From Clitopilus passeckerianus (taxonomy: Eukaryota; Basidiomycota; Agaricomycetes; Agaricales; Entolomataceae), in NCBI GenBank assembly GCA_944990035.1, contig CALYLX010000137.1, positions 210,819-274,818 of the forward strand: a stretch of 64,000 bases of DNA, in the 5' to 3' direction. Of this stretch, positions 46,989 to 58,469 are shown piece by piece. Numbering within the stretch: the stretch's first letter is position 1; each line of letters opens with the position of its first letter. The position numbers and the translations under genes are program-made. The notes under the pieces were generated by a model. That model ran no database searches and was not told the origin of the DNA. It was given only the letters and a program-made list of their open reading frames with translations.

Positions 46989-47547
46989 ATGGCTACAAAA
47001 ATCGCGGCTTATAACAAAATTCCGCCGCCATCTAGCCCTTTGTGAGTGCCTTCGTATCATTTGAAGCCTTTCTATTGACTTAAGGTTGCACACTCAGGTA
47101 CGGTAGAAGGTCTCGACAACCAGGAGGTGCAGCCAACGTTCACACCCGTAATTGACCTTGGAGAGATTAAGTGAGCGTTTCATCTTGCGAACCTTCGTAC
47201 ATGGGCTTACCGTCACTATTCAGACATTCTACCTCCATCTAAGGTGGCCTCCCAGTCATGCTCTGAGCTTATGCAGTATCCCGCTACAAAGGTAAGCAAT
47301 TGAGCCAATGTGAGATTCGCCCCTCTGACATCCTCGCAGCAGGTCAAGTTCTTCGGCCTGGCGATCTGAGCCGTGCGCTGTTCATCGATCCAGCTGGCGA
47401 TCCAGCTCCCTTGGATATCCGGGATATTCCCAACGTATGTATCGCTCCAGATCCCTAGACAATTGCCCAACTAACAAAGCCATCCAGAATCAGGCTTTCC
47501 GCATTTACTCGCACTTCTCTGGACGTATGATCCTTGAGAGAGTATAG
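46989..47547 (+). other. Coding-like plus-strand segment, gene model unresolved
   Basis: Several plus-strand pieces look like exons of one small gene: MATKIAAYNKIPPPSSP (ATG at 46989), GTVEGLDNQEVQPTFTPVID, DILPPSKVASQSCSELMQ, and AGQVLRPGDLSRALFIDPAG to NNQAFRIYSHFSGRMILERV with a stop at 47545. The last two parts join over a clean GTATGT...CCAG intron. The other junctions do not keep frame with the splice signals I can see, so either a base is missing or the gene is broken. I do not recognise the product. Confidence 0.3.
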
Positions 47548-47752
47548 AGAGACTAATTCACGGTCGCTCTTCTGAGCAATTCAGACACCATTATATCATC
47601 TCATATATATCTAACTGCCACATCCCCGCCATATCCGAACAATGCAATGGTACATATCCTACTAAGTTTACAGACTGTTACAACGTGGACTAGAGCAGTT
47701 AATAGCAATAACGATACACGGACAATCACCGTACAGAGGCTTACCGCGTCGT

Positions 47753-50217
47753 TCAGAGCAGCTTCGTTATCACCCCAAGACCCTGTTCACAATGTTTCGT
47801 CAACTGGTGCATGAGTGATTTATTTGAATTTCGACAGACCTTTGTCTTGCCCTCCCTGAATAATAACTTCATGCCTTCCTTGATGAACTCTGGATGAGAT
47901 ATGAACTCAAACTGGACTGTGGCTCTGTCTCCCGTTCGTAACACTCCATGAGGGTGGTCCATTCCTATTATCTTGACAGTCTGTCGGACGGCCTGCAACA
48001 AAAACAGATTATCAATGGGGTATCCAGAAGCGAAAGATGGAAGCTCCTCACACCACAGTGCAACATCGCCTGGTAGTTCTTCTGCAACGTCGTATTATGA
48101 CTAGCATATTGATCAGCAAACGGTTATATGACCTGGAGGAGAAAAGGCTCACTATAATATCAACACCTGTCCCTCAAACTGCCTTATGGCCCTAGGAGGC
48201 GTCTCGCTCTTCGCAACCAACACCATCCCTTCCTCACCTGCGCCCGCCTCACCCTCTTTAATGCGAACGACACACACTGACCAGCCTCAGCCTCCGTCAC
48301 ATTCGCCCTCTTCCTCTGCATGGACTTGATGACTGTCGAGAGGTAGTTCCCGTTCGAATCTGGGCCTAATAGGACTGCGTCTCCAGCTTTAACGCTCCCT
48401 GAGTTGACAATACCGTTGACAACTGTGCCCACGTATGGAACAGACCAGACCTCGGTCACTGAGAACTATTATGGATGGGTGAGTATGCTGGAATTTAGTA
48501 GGAAGTTCAGTACCTCGAGGGGCTGGTCAACGGCAAATTTCTCCCCATCAGCCTCACTAGAGGGGAGAAGATTGAGGAATGTTCGGACGTAGTCCAAACC
48601 CTCCCCAGTCACATTTGATATCTGGAATATAGGACATAACCTGAACCTCTTCAGCCCCAGGAAAATGATAGCATAACGGAGGGCACATACCTATCACTTC
48701 CGAAAGTCGTAGCCAACTCAACAGCCGTCTCTACCGACTTCACAAACGCAGGGGTCTTCCTACACCCAGGGCTCTTTAATATCTTCACAACCTGCTTGAT
48801 CGTCTCCTGCGTGACATTCGCTGGCGTCATATCGATTTTCGTTATGCAGACCACCACGGGCACGCTCAAGGCCAATGCAATGGCCAGATGCTCCTTGGAC
48901 ATGCCTATCAGTCCGGCGTTAGCTCCGACGATGAGGATAACGCAGGATGGTGCGCCTGAGGTGAGGCCGTAGAGTGTAGTCTTCAGGTAGCGTTCGTGAC
49001 CAGCGAGATCTATAAGTCTCATTGGTTAATGTTGGGGAGTTCAAGGAGTCCCAAACTAAATTACCTATGAAAGAAACGATCTTGGCTGCTTGAACAGAGA
49101 TTTCCTCCCATCCTAGTTTCTCGCGTCGTATCACGTCTGGGTCAGACGAATTGGATGTTGTGGGGAGGATCGGAGCGCCTGAGGGGCCAAAACCTAAAAT
49201 CTAGTATGCTGTTAGCAAATCAAGCGTAGGCGGGTAGAAGTCCAGATACATACCTCCATGCCTACTGAAGATGTCCGGCCGGTCTCGAGCTCATGCTTGT
49301 GCCGGAAGAGACCAACACGGGCACGACCTCTTCCGTCATCGAGGGCGCCTGAATCATAATATTTAGACGAGTCATATCTTCGCCACCACCCATTGAAACA
49401 CTAACCTCGAGTCAAAACGCCTAATGTTGTAGACTTGCCAGAATCAACATTACCAACGACCGCACATCGTACCTCTGGGGTTAATGATACGCTCAGAGGA
49501 GGTAATCGCAGTAGTAATGAGACCCTAGGGTGGAAGCCTGTTCGAGTCTCGAATAATATTGAAGTCTAGAATCTCTCGAGTTAGCAGAATGCCCAATAGA
49601 TCCAAGACGCTGCTCAAACGATGCACCTTTCCGCCGACCTCCTCGACGACCCTGGTGACCGCCTCTTTCAGGCTGTCAAGCTCCTCCGGGGTCCTAGAGG
49701 CACCCTCCCAGCCTTCCTCTCCCTCTACATCCTTTAGATCGCCGCCGTAGAGCGCCATATGTGGGGGCTGCTTCCCTATCCGGAGAACATACTCTCCCTT
49801 GTGCTGGGTGATGAGCGCTGCAATCATGTCTCGCGCCGTCTCATGATCGGCTGTATTGGTAGACTTGAGAAGTGTCTGTATTGTTACAGAGTGGAAGTTT
49901 GAGCAAGTGAGGCAACCGAGCAAGCAGGAATCACAAACCAGAATCTTCTCCTCGACCTCTGCGATGTCAGAACCCCGGGTTATCTCCCCATTGTTCTCCT
50001 CGCCGCCTCCATCGTCCTTGGCTTTACCCTTTGGTATTGATGCGCCAGAGGGCTTACCATTCTCCTTATCCTTCATCTCCGACTTTCCGTCCTTGAGATT
50101 CTGCTGATGGTGATGCTTGCTATCCACTGCTGCTGCAAGTTGCTCTTTCCGCTGCTTGGCGATCTCTCTGTGGTGGATCTCCTCAATCTCGTTCTGGAAT
50201 GAGCGTAATGTGGTCAT
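47753..50217 (-). CDS. GTPBP1/GTPBP2-family translational GTPase (one frame break)
   Basis: Relatives of EF-Tu/eEF1A that bind aminoacyl-tRNA and act on slow or stalled ribosomes and in mRNA turnover. The N-terminal region is charged and Lys/Glu-rich ([20 protein letters not shown]), then [20 protein letters not shown]. The G domain has [17 protein letters not shown] (P-loop), [17 protein letters not shown] switch I ([14 protein letters not shown]), [14 protein letters not shown] (G3) and [10 protein letters not shown] (G4). Domain 2 shows [20 protein letters not shown] and [20 protein letters not shown]; domain 3 shows [20 protein letters not shown]. At [14 protein letters not shown] the frame shifts; one extra base in the C run 48227-48229 would give [20 protein letters not shown]. 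The gene ends GLGVITKLL, as in the family. Divergent from the next gene. Confidence 0.9.
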
Positions 50218-50737
50218 GGTCCCGGCTGTATAGAGTTACTGAAGACTTTATGGCAAACCAAGTTGACATACGCGAGTCAAAGTCAGTCAGACCTTGTCCC
50301 TTGGAGATGTCAATGATCTACATGTGACTCGCTTTGAATCGGATTTCGTCACGCTGTGCCCGCCAAATACTACTATTGTACTGTCATAGTATAGCAGATA
50401 TAAACACAGGAAGCTATAAGTACTATTGTGATGTTACTTAGGCCTTTACTACGAGAAAGAGCTGGGGAATTGAAGTTTGAAAGTATCAGATAAGATTAGA
50501 TGCTCAAAGTCGACCTCACGTGGTGGCTGTGCCCTCGTGGCCGCCACTCAACGAACAATTGTCGGCGTCAACGCAGGCAACAGCACAAGGACTCTGCAAC
50601 CCGGCGGCATTTCTTTTGTATTCTCAACGCGTCTACACACGATCGGTCGCAACGAAGTCCAGCTACGGACTCAGGCTCGCGTAAAGCCCGACTTATAAGA
50701 AGGACATTGTCTCCGGGCGACTGGCAATGAATTTGGA
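50218..50737. other. Divergent promoter region of GTPBP1-like and HPD-motif genes
   Basis: Short head-to-head intergenic region; no gene is seen. Confidence 0.5.
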
Positions 50738-53100
50738 ATGGCTCCAACAGCACCTTTGAATAATATAGACTTACCGCAGGAACCTCAAATACCTGGAGCA
50801 TTCCCGACAACGAATGGGACCTCCTCATCGACTATACCGCTTACTGTGCTGAGCGGGGCGACACCAGGCTTGGTGGATCCCACCCAAACTTCCCGCCTGC
50901 TTCGAACGCCAGGAGCCACCCTGGCGTTCGCGTCGTTAACCCGCATGCCGCATCTTCAACCCAGCAAATACCTGATCTCGATAAACTTAATTTAAATGAC
51001 CAGGGATACCGACCCAAACGCGTTGTGATTGAGACTTTGGAGTCCGGCGAGCAATTTTGGCGGTTCGTGCCAAGCGCGAGGAAGGAACAGGGCGTCGAGG
51101 CCGAAGGCAAATGGCCAAGGGTTGTAGAAATTTGCGGGTGAGCCTTATCGTCTTATTTGCCTATGGTTCACATTTCACATGCCATTCCATTCGAATAGAA
51201 AATTATACGAATGCACACAAGACCAGTGGGACATCCATAAACTGGACCCGCTTTACGACTGTTATGTACGAGCATACCCAAATCTCACAGTAATATCCAA
51301 ACGGACACCTCCATCAACACCCGGCCCGCCCTCAAGAGCGTCGCCTCAGCCAATACCAGGAACTTCGAAACGTGCCAAAGTGTATTCTCGTTCGCCCTCT
51401 CCAATGGAAGGCGACCGTTCGTCCCCCGTCCCCCTTCGTGCTACCAAGCGAGTGCACATACAGACCGTACCAGACTCCGACTCTGAACCAGATTCTGATT
51501 CAGATGCTGATTCAGAGTCGGAGGTCGAAGGCATGATCGTGGATGATGTGCCAGCCGCAAGAGCAATGGAGAAGGAGAAGAGAAGACAAAAAAGAGAAGC
51601 CCTCCAGAAGGGCAGGAAGGAGCGCCGAGAGAAGATGGCGAGGAAGATGCAGAAGTTTGCAGCCGAGGATGTAGAGAACGATGACCCGAATGTCGTTCAG
51701 TCACCTACGACCGACAAGTCCCAACCATCCGGTGTGCAATCACCTGTATTTGATAGCAAGAGCCATTCTACGACACCAACAGATGAATTTGGCGGCAAGC
51801 GCAAAGGTATACATTCCATTTATTTCCTATCAGTACTGTCTCACAAACCTTCGTCTGCACAGTAAACTCCCTCTTTGAATCCCTCCGCACCAACTCTCAG
51901 GACGACACCAACCCCTTCTCCCCAGTCTCTCCAACTGCAGAAGACATGCGCGACACCGTGAAACCCACCTACGTTCAGCAGAACGCCAAACGAACACGCA
52001 AATTATCACCATCGGAAGCCAAACGTGAACTCAACACAAAGCGGACCATCAGGGAACGCAAGAAACTCCAAAGGAGGCAGCAGGTTGTTCAGGAGAGGAA
52101 GATGCACATGGAGCAGCAATTCGTGCAAGAGATATATACCGAAGTACCGGATGTGGAGATGCGGAGTAAGTTGTTTTCTACTCGTACGCTAAACGAGAAT
52201 TCATGTTTCTTTAGGTGCATCGTTTGCATCGTTCGCTAATGTCGGTGCAGCTCCAGCACCACAAGCTACGCCTCAACCAACTGTACCTCAAACGCCCGAG
52301 AAGAAGCCGGAAAATGACTCCGCCAGACTCGCTGCCATCCTTGAGTCGCGTCGTAAACTTGCAGAGCTCGAGCGAGATAAGCCCATTTGGGAACAAGCTG
52401 CTGCTCAACGGAGGGCAAAAGAAGCAGCAGAAAGGAGAGCCGAGGCGGAACGGGCTGAGAGGGAACAGCGGATGCAGGAGGAGCTGGAGAGGAAGAGGCG
52501 CGCAGAGCAGAAAGCTAGGGCGGAGAGGGAGGAAGCAGAGAGGCGGGCGAGAGAAGAAGAACGACTACGGCAAGAAAGAGCAGAGGAGAGAGCTCGGAAG
52601 GAGAGAGAGAGAAGACAGCAGCAGCAGAGGCAAAGCTGGAGGTATGGGTACTGGACGGAGCAGCGTGCTCTCGAACGGTACCTCACATTGTCACAATCTT
52701 TCGATGATCGCAAGTTCTCGAAAACTTCAGGTGGAGTGGATCCGATGTCGGTGGAGGATATCCCTTGGCCGGTTCTGGCGTCACCTTCAAGTTTCAACGT
52801 GGAGAATGTGACGTGGGATGAGGTGGAGAGGTTCTTTGCGGCTTGCAAGAAGAAGATGAGGAGCCAGGATTTCAGCAAGCTGGTGATCGAGAGTCATAGG
52901 AGGTTCCACCCGGATAGATGGAGAAGTCGCGGTGTTTTGAACAGCGTATTGGATGAGGTGGAGAGGAGTTGCATGGAAGTTGGTGTGTATTTTTCTCGGC
53001 TTTGCTTGGTGCTGGACCTCGGCCTGATGTCTATCTGTTTACAGCGGCGAATACAGTTGCACAGGCTTTGACTCCGATTTGGCAGCAAGTTAGACGGTAA
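50738..53100 (+). CDS. Charged coiled-coil protein with C-terminal J-like HPD motif (one frame break)
   Basis: I do not recognise a named orthologue. The start is MAPTAPLNNIDLPQEPQIPG. After LVDP the frame shifts by one base: a C missing in CCC at 50879-50881 would join it to HPNFPPASNARSHPGVRVVN. Next are YRPKRVVIETLESGEQFWRF, a Ser/Asp repeat (PDSDSEPDSDSDADSESE), and a Lys/Arg/Glu coiled coil (EKEKRRQKREALQKGRKERR). A second long Arg/Glu/Ala coiled coil follows (AEQKARAEREEAERRAREEE). The C-terminal domain VTWDEVERFFAACKK with SHRRFHPDRWRSRG contains an HPD tripeptide like the J domain of Hsp40 proteins and resembles the C-terminus of NFKBIL1-like proteins. Nuclear or co-chaperone roles are guesses. 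Confidence 0.8.
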
Positions 53101-53464
53101 TTTAGCAGGATATACACATCAAAATGGACTTCACACTCTTTTGCATATACATTTTTGTATTCCTATTAGTTGTAACATGGAATTCAAGGAATTGAGAGCT
53201 TTGTGGACAAAATGGATGACTTTCTCCAGATTTGGAACCGGCACCTGACTAAATGTTGATGCGGCGTTACCTGTCTGGGGAACTTGAGCTCAGATATCCT
53301 GCTGTCGACCTCCACAGCAGTCTTGCCTCATTCCCTGCAACAACCTTGGTATCTCTGATCATCGACAAGGATCAAGCGCTGAAGTTGAGTTTATTACTTA
53401 ACGTGAGGTGCAGGAGACCAGGACACAGCAGGGACCTGTAACTTTCTGTTCCTTCCCAGTCATC
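53101..53464. other. Intergenic, no gene seen
   Basis: Short region carrying the 3' end of the HPD-motif gene and the promoter of the RING gene. Confidence 0.5.
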
Positions 53465-55757
53465 ATGTCACTCCAACCTTCCGACTTAGACGCCGGAGCG
53501 CTTCTACCAACAACGGCCGCTGCTACCACAAGCTCGTCGACTGCCAATGCATTGAGAAGGATACGCTCAACTGGGGACATTCCTCCTCCACGACACTCTT
53601 TAACGATCGCTCCGGAACCTAGGGTGTCGAATGCATTTGATTCACCTGATGGTAATCTCCCCACTGCATCCGCAAGTACTAGGAATCCAACCTTTGGCCA
53701 CTGCGAAAGCCCTACTTTAGCGTCCCCAACACCAGCGAGGTCGCCAATGAGCTCGACGAGCAGGAGGTCGAGGTCTCCTGGACCTACTTTAGTCACAAAC
53801 AACTCGCAGCCTCGAGTGGGCTTCAGGAGGACGTCAACACCTCGTATCACACCCACAACTCCAACAGCTACGCCTGCTACGGCGAATCAACAGCAATCGT
53901 GGATAAAGAAGGTCATGCTGTTTTTCGGTGTTGGAAGAGATGCATCGAGGGAACGACGGACAATTGTTGCACTCTTCTTCGCGTTGTGCTCAAGCTGTGT
54001 ACAGGTGTGTGGATACCGCATTTTGTGCGATTACGGGCCTATGGACGCCAACTAACGGGGCTATAGATTATCGTTATCTCAGTAATACTGGCCTTGTCTG
54101 GCACAATTCTGAAGAGCCCGACTCAGGCAGGGTTGACGGAATGGGTGGCATGCGAGCGCCCATTGGGTGTATGGGCATGTATCTGGGTGTTCAGATCGAT
54201 ATTGGCATCGAGCCTGAACTACTGGAGCTTCTTGAGGGAACGGAAGGTGTACGTCTTTAGTCGAACTCTGGTCAATCATCGGCGTTAACCCTGGCGCATA
54301 TATGCAGTCGCCAACAGCGTCAGGCAGACGAAGCAACTAACATCAACTCAATGTCAACAACAACCACTCCAACTTCCGCTACACCACTCACCCCGCCTCG
54401 TCGGGCAAGGTCTACGGCGACTAGAGGGAGACAGAACCCAGATAATGAGACATTGGCGAGATACTCGAGGAGTCTGCCCTACACTCGGCTCTACTCTCGG
54501 TCCGTTGTATGCGCCATCTATCCATTACTGCAGCTGACCATTCCTTTGAACTTCCGCTTTTCCTTGCTTCCTATTGCATGTTATCAGACTTACCCTTCTA
54601 TCTTCCCTCTTGACTCTTTCGTGGTTCCTGACTGCGCATATCCTGGAATATACCTCGATTAATACATGCCGACACGACGCACCGCATATCTGGTGGCTCA
54701 CCTTTGGGATTCTATGCCTCATGTATCTTAGTGTTCTAGAGGTCATGGTCCTGAGTGTGGTTGTCTTTATCGTCGCACCCATCCTATTCGTTCGTCACCT
54801 CGCTTTACTTCCTTCAGTATCCCGAACTCACTTAGCTCATACAGCTCTTCTGGAACATCATCCTCGTCTGCATGGGGCGACACCCTCTCCAGACCGCTGG
54901 TCAAATTAGGCACGAAATTGGCAAACTGCCGAAATCTGTCGTTGACCGTATTCCGTTGGTCATATACATCCCTCCACCACCTGAAGAACTTGCAGGACTT
55001 GCCAGTGGCCTCAAAACTCCCGAATCAGCATACTCGTATCCACCTAAACCACTATCACCGAAGACTACGTCACCAAGGATGAGGTTCCAGTTCCTGAGGA
55101 AGTTCTCAAGCTTCCGTGGTAATGGCTCGCTAGGAGCCAAATCGAAAACTGGGACGATATCAGGAGACCTGGAGAAAGGTCTGAATGGTAACGAACCGCA
55201 GACATGGGAAGAACATTGGGAGAAAGGAGAATATCCCTTTGTGGTGCTGGAGGGGAACAGAGCGGCTTGTGCGATCTGTTTGATGGACTTCGAGGAACCG
55301 AAGAAATTATTCGAGAGGGAAGGGGGAGCGGCAGCTAGTGCCAGTGCTCCTGCGGTGGTGGAAGGTTCCGAGGGGGAGAATGTGAAGCAGGAGAAGAATA
55401 CTAATGAAGAAACCCAGGCCGACGACTCTGCGATAAGCGTGGTTCCTACAGCAACGGCACCTGCACTTGCTAGTGCACCTGTGCTATCGAGTACAGCAAA
55501 CGGAGATCTCACATTGACGGATGCAGGCGAAGGTGTCCAACCATTGAGACTGCTGGAATGCGGCCATGTCTTCCACGTTCGTTTCTCTCCATTTTCGATC
55601 AGACCTCTCCTTACAATTTGTCTTGCAGAAAACCTGTCTGGATCCATGGCTAACAGACGTTTCTGGACGCTGTCCGACCTGCCAACGAGCGGTAGTCCTA
55701 TCAGAACCCAAATCGAAGAAAACAAGACCTAATCGGACTGAACGACGGCAAACGTGA
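53465..55757 (+). CDS. Multi-pass membrane RING-H2 E3 ubiquitin ligase
   Basis: The start MSLQPSDLDAGALLPTTAAA leads a Ser/Thr/Pro-rich cytosolic tail of about 165 residues. Then come hydrophobic segments: RTIVALFFALCSSCVQ with IIVISVILALSGTIL, WACIWVFRSILASSLNYW, LLSSLLTLSWFLTAHILEY, HIWWLTFGILCLMYLSVLEV and VLSVVVFIVAPILF. A cytosolic C-terminal half begins LVCMGRHPLQTAGQIRHEIG. The RING is split: CAICLMDFEEPKKLF, an acidic Ala/Ser/Glu-rich insert of about 80 residues, then LRLLECGHVFH joined over an intron to KTCLDPWLTDVSGRCPTCQR. All eight metal ligands are present in C3H2C3 order. The final exon stops at 55757 after a basic tail (KSKKTRPNRTERRQT). Likely acts in ER or Golgi ubiquitination. 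Confidence 0.85.
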
Positions 55758-56078
55758 TTCTTCAAGATACAACTTTCCCGCCATTTTCTTGTTTATAATC
55801 GTTATAATCGGAACATACATTTCACATTCACGTTTACCCTTCAGTTACGTACGTATGTGGATGGCTATTGTGTACTTTGTACTGCTATACTCCCCAGAAA
55901 ACCAAAGAATGTATTGTTATGTGTACAATTTTCCTTGCTTTGAGCGCGTACGGGTTCGGAGGCTCGTCGTCATACTCGCTGCATTGAGGCGTCGTGAAGT
56001 CAATTCGCGCAGTTCCTCTAAGAAGGATCCCATTACAGGTAATACCAAAAAACATATAGTCATCTAAGGAGCAAATTG

Positions 56079-57534
56079 TCAAGTCCGTGGAATCCCATAT
56101 TCTCGCCATCTACTCCTCGGCAATATCCTTGAAGAGAACCGAGGCCGCCTGAAGATATCGTAGTCCTCGCCACCCTGCGCCCTGCCTCCTATCCCTAATC
56201 CACCTGCACTCCCAGATCCTATCACTGGCTCGACCACTGTTATCCCGGTCGTCCCAGTAATCGTCGGGCTCGGCGGGGGAGGCACCTGTTTCGCCTTCCC
56301 ACTTCTCTGTATCTTGATGACCACTCCGGTCGCGGCGAGTATGATCAGAAGCACCAACAGAAGGATGCAGTACCTCCTCCCTGTCCTCTTCTGGTACCCC
56401 TCCGCGACTGTCAGCTCGGTTGCGGCACTTTTTACGTCGACTGCCGTTTGTTCAATGTTGTATTCGATGGAGTCGAGAAGGGTGCCTTGGTCGATGATAA
56501 GGAGGATAGGTCCTTGAAGAGTTCTGCGAGGCTGGCGATGGAGTCTGCTAGTTCGTTCAGGGAGTGGGTACGGGAGGCAATTTCGGTGTCGTTGTCTGCA
56601 ACGAGGGTTTGGGACTGAAGCTGGGACTGGAGTTGTTGCTGAGATATTGAAAGAGACTGCGAACGAGTATGTGTCTGCAATGGAGGTACTTCTGGTTCAG
56701 CAGGAGTTAAACGGGAAAAAGACAGCACTCACTGCAGCAGCAAGATCCTCGTCCACTGCACTCATTCCGGCTGAACCTCGCAATGAAATTGCACCAGAAG
56801 CCATCATCAAGTCCTGGTTCTTAATTGAATGGCCCTGCAGTTCTACAAATTGGCCTTTAGCACTGGTGCCTGACTTCGGAAGGTGACGCCATAACACTCA
56901 CTTTCCATGTATACCCTTTGCTTTTTCCTGAAAGCTGCACTCAGGTCTTGCACTTTGACTGCAAGTCCTCGTTGTATGTTCTTCGTTGCCAAAGCATCGG
57001 TGTGGGCTTCACTGCCATTCGGTGGGAACACATGAGAGGGAGCGCCGATTTTCTTTATTAGCCCTTGACATTGCCGGAAGTCTCGAGTAATTTCTGTCGT
57101 CAGGTTCTCAATATCGCGTTCCTCCTGAGTTCTGTCTGAAAATCCTGGTAGCAGGTGCTTCGCATGGAGCTTGTCAAGCGCAGTGACTACGGAGAGAGCG
57201 TTAATTGACACAGGAGTCCAGTAAGTAGATTGACGCACTCTTTGCCCTTGTATCCGCCAATATGAGCTCTACCTGCTCTGAGTAGTCCACCCTGCATAGC
57301 TAACATGAGGCTTTCGTTATGTGCTGAGTTGAAAATCACTGACCATTTAGGCGGTAATGGCATATCAACCTCGGCATGGCCAGGGGAGGCGATGAGCCTC
57401 TCATTTTCCTCATCGTCAGCATAGGCGGTGTCGTTGCGTGTTCTTCGTCGAGGTATAGACTCGCGATACGATAAGAATAGGCCAGTTCTTGAGCGCGTTG
57501 TGCAAGACGCCGTCGACGAGGAAGCGGAGGCCAT
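56079..57534 (-). CDS. TLG2: t-SNARE TLG2/syntaxin-16 (one frame break)
   Basis: A Qa-SNARE of the trans-Golgi network and endosomes, mediating fusion of endosome-derived vesicles. The start MASASSSTASCTTRSRTGLF with LSYRESIPRRRTRN (57534) matches the family N-terminal peptide, which binds the Sec1/Munc18 protein Vps45. The Habc-type region includes KLHAKHLLPGFSDRTQEERD, ITRDFRQCQGLIKKI and VKVQDLSAAFRKKQRVYM. The SNARE helix is ASRTHSLNELADSIASLAEL then FKDLSS, with the zero-layer Gln in IIDQGTLLDSIEYNIEQT. One base is missing at 56501-56502 (GG for GGG) just before this Gln-bearing half. The TM is RRYCILLLVLLIILAATGVV. An unusual Pro/Gly-rich tail of about 65 residues follows the TM on the lumenal side. 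The upstream in-frame ATG (57696) is not favoured. Confidence 0.9.
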
Positions 57535-57713
57535 GGACTCAATGGAAAATGCCAGAAATTGGTGGCTGCGCACGTGGCAAACTTTGCAGATCAGACCCAA
57601 CGCCACGCCGTCCCCGCATGTACCGGGATCATAAGAGTTGTTAGGAAACCATTTCATGCATCTAAGCAGCCAAAGCTCATAGCACTTGACCACCACCTCA
57701 TATTTCTTCCACT

Positions 57714-58153
57714 ATGTGCAGCTATGATACGTGAGTGTCTCTCGTTTTTCCTGGAATTTTACCCAATTTATAAGACCCTTCTACAGGGAAGGAATCCTTC
57801 ATGGCTGTGGACACTATGTTGTAGTAAGTTGTCCTTTCCAAAGGTTGCTCTACCATCGGTAACCGATTCAAAAGACAGCAAAAATAAGGAAGCACGACTG
57901 CAACAGCCAGTATTGTGTACGGTCCGCCAAGCACCCGACGAAACGCGGAGCATGTCCATCTTGTCCACGATGCGAGCGCGTGAGTTGATCTATCCAATAT
58001 CCCCATCCAACAAACTTACATTTACCTTCGTCTTTGAAGTTCTACGAGCCGGACCGCAATCAGACAATCACAGGCCGCACCAAGGACTACTGCGTAGACT
58101 GCGACTACTGGTTCAAGAAAGGCGCTGTGAATGAACCTCGGCAACGACAATGA
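57714..58153 (+). CDS. Small conserved Cys-rich protein, unknown function
   Basis: Built from four exons too short to stand out alone. ATG at 57714 gives MCSYDT. After an intron from 57731 comes EGILHGCGHYVV, then after another TAKIRKHDCNSQYC with VRSAKHPTKRGACPSCPRCE, and finally KFYEPDRNQTITGRTKDYCV with DCDYWFKKGAVNEPRQRQ and a stop at 58151-58153. All splice signals are GT-AG and phases agree. The product is about 100 residues with ten cysteines and two histidines in C-x2-C and H-x4-C type spacings, suggesting a zinc-binding fold. It has no signal peptide. The head-to-head position with TLG2 (180 bp apart) implies a shared promoter. I have no function to offer. Confidence 0.72.
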
Positions 58154-58469
58154 CCCCCATATCCAAGTTTCTCTGTCCTCCACACCTAATCAACGCTTCG
58201 ATTGCAGGCTCAATCTTCTCCCTTCAAAACACCGAGATACCCCAAACCACATTCAATGAGATTGCCTCATCACTGTAACCTCTGTATCTTTACCGTTCCG
58301 TCTCCCATATATCCATATCCTACTTACCCGGGAAGCATACTTTACATTCCCAACGCGACTAGCAACGCAATGTACAATGATAATACAACCGATTCTAAGT
58401 TATCAGAGAGTCTACAATCTATCCAAATACTACACGAGATATACATGATACAGAGTGGCGTATTAAGCT

